From a virus: a stretch of 64,000 bases of DNA. Position numbers and translations under genes: made by a program. The notes beneath the pieces were generated by a model that was not told where the DNA came from, did not search any database, and was given only the letters and a program-made list of their open reading frames with translations. The stretch lies in the IMG/VR virus record IMGVR_UViG_3300020203_000009, positions 1 through 64,000 of that record, one strand, 5' to 3'. Below are positions 63,391 to 64,000 of the stretch, one piece after another; within the stretch, counting starts at the first letter, position 1; each line of letters begins with the position of its first letter.

Positions 63391-64000
63391 TATCTTTTAC
63401 CTTTCTTTAATAGTTTTAATAGTTTTAACGACTTACGTTCTTCTTTAGCTGCTTCTTCAATTCTTTTCTGTTCTAAATACTTAGTATACTCTTTTTCAAA
63501 CATTGCATTATGTTTATTAATAAAATCAATATCAGAAGGGTCAACAACGTCGTATTCTGATTTATCTAATACAAAATCCCAGCACTCTACGTTATTTTTT
63601 TCAGCCAATTCCTTCCATTTTGCTCTAATAAACTTTTCTTGATTAGATTTTTTACCGTGGCAGCTTGCCTTACCCTTCTCTAAAAGCTTCTTAGGAGTTG
63701 AACAAAGCACCTGTAGGTTGTTTAACCTGCAGAAAATACGTCTAGCCTTACAGTCTAAAGACATGTCAGAGTCCCTCATCCAGGTCGGACAAACGGGGTT
63801 TTTGTGGTCTACCTGTACATTTTTTTGACTAAATAACTCACCGCAGTCTGCGCACTTATATCTGACCTGGTTTTTCTTACCTGTGGAGCCGTCTTTAAGA
63901 GTCTTTGGAGGAAGTTCTACCCTACCATCCTGGATGCATTTTTTAAAATCGGGATGAAGCCTATAGCACCTACGCAAAGCACCTGTCCATCGCCCCTTTT
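63390..64000 (-). CDS. HNH endonuclease, N-terminus beyond the window
   Basis: At least 195 residues are visible. A zinc site (YKCADCGELFSQ) and VQVDHKNPVCP (the His-containing DH of HNH) are followed by NLQVLCSTPKK and SCHGKKS. The reading frame continues open to the right edge (GRWTGALRRCYRLHP), so the start lies outside. Its place directly before the reductase gene is typical for free-standing homing nucleases, though a packaging or repair role is also possible. Confidence 0.8.
   Translation of the reverse strand, partial: KGRWTGALRRCYRLHPDFKKCIQDGRVELPPKTLKDGSTGKKNQVRYKCADCGELFSQKNVQVDHKNPVCPTWMRDSDMSLDCKARRIFCRLNNLQVLCSTPKKLLEKGKASCHGKKSNQEKFIRAKWKELAEKNNVECWDFVLDKSEYDVVDPSDIDFINKHNAMFEKEYTKYLEQKRIEEAAKEERKSLKLLKLLKKGKR

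Overview
The window reads as an interior segment of a large, AT-rich myovirus-type (contractile tail) phage genome infecting a Gram-negative bacterium. The evidence is a long set of tail and baseplate genes (tape measure, hub, spike, gp25-like and J-like baseplate proteins, tail fibres) together with phage replication and nucleotide genes: a PolIII-alpha-type polymerase, a DnaQ-like exonuclease, a gp32-like ssDNA-binding protein, an ATP-dependent ligase, a B12-dependent ribonucleotide reductase, dUTPase, dNMP kinase and a DenV-type glycosylase. Genes are packed with overlapping stop/start codons. Several predicted lipoproteins with lipoboxes argue for a host with a cell envelope that processes lipoproteins. 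The host cannot be named from the sequence.

Layout (almost everything is on the minus strand). 0-24 kb: distal tail and baseplate, with three paralogous six-repeat kelch-like fibres, two large fibres, a 1,970-residue baseplate J-like protein and a LysM/gp25-like protein. This stretch is interrupted by two small plus-strand islands (10.4-11.2 and 21.9-22.9 kb). 24-32 kb: dUTPase, dNMP kinase, a CYTH protein, an MgtC-like membrane protein, a circularly permuted and split cytosine methyltransferase, then many tiny genes. 32-38 kb: spike, hub and tape measure. 38-43.5 kb: accessory cargo, including a cupredoxin, a DenV-like UV repair glycosylase, a phosphoesterase, Gly/Asp-repeat proteins in GC-rich DNA, a SET-domain protein and a tRNA. 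43.6-44.6 kb: ligase. 44.6-49.3 kb: seven tandem paralogues of an Ala/Tyr-repeat protein, with an eighth copy at 10.4 kb. 49.3-64 kb: the replication block (SSB, a subtilase, polymerase, exonuclease, sigma-region-4-like protein, T5 A1-like phosphatase, ribonucleotide reductase, HNH nuclease).

Two promoter types stand out. The first is a recurrent extended -10 element, GTGGTATTATA, found at about 15 places just upstream of transcription units all across the window. It is probably the main phage promoter of the middle or late class. The second is a set of host-like sigma70 promoters (TTGACA, 17 bp, TATAAT-like) in front of the Ala/Tyr-repeat paralogues, the subtilase, a cluster of tiny genes and the tRNA, which probably marks early expression.

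The strongest candidates for something not well described are: (1) the self-promoted array of hypervariable Imm5-like Ala/Tyr-repeat paralogues; (2) the circularly permuted methyltransferase split by apparent frameshifts; (3) the trio of kelch-like fibres, one of which has gained a carbohydrate-binding-like insertion; and (4) the unusual cargo (cupredoxin, MgtC-like, SET, subtilase, lipoprotein metallopeptidase).
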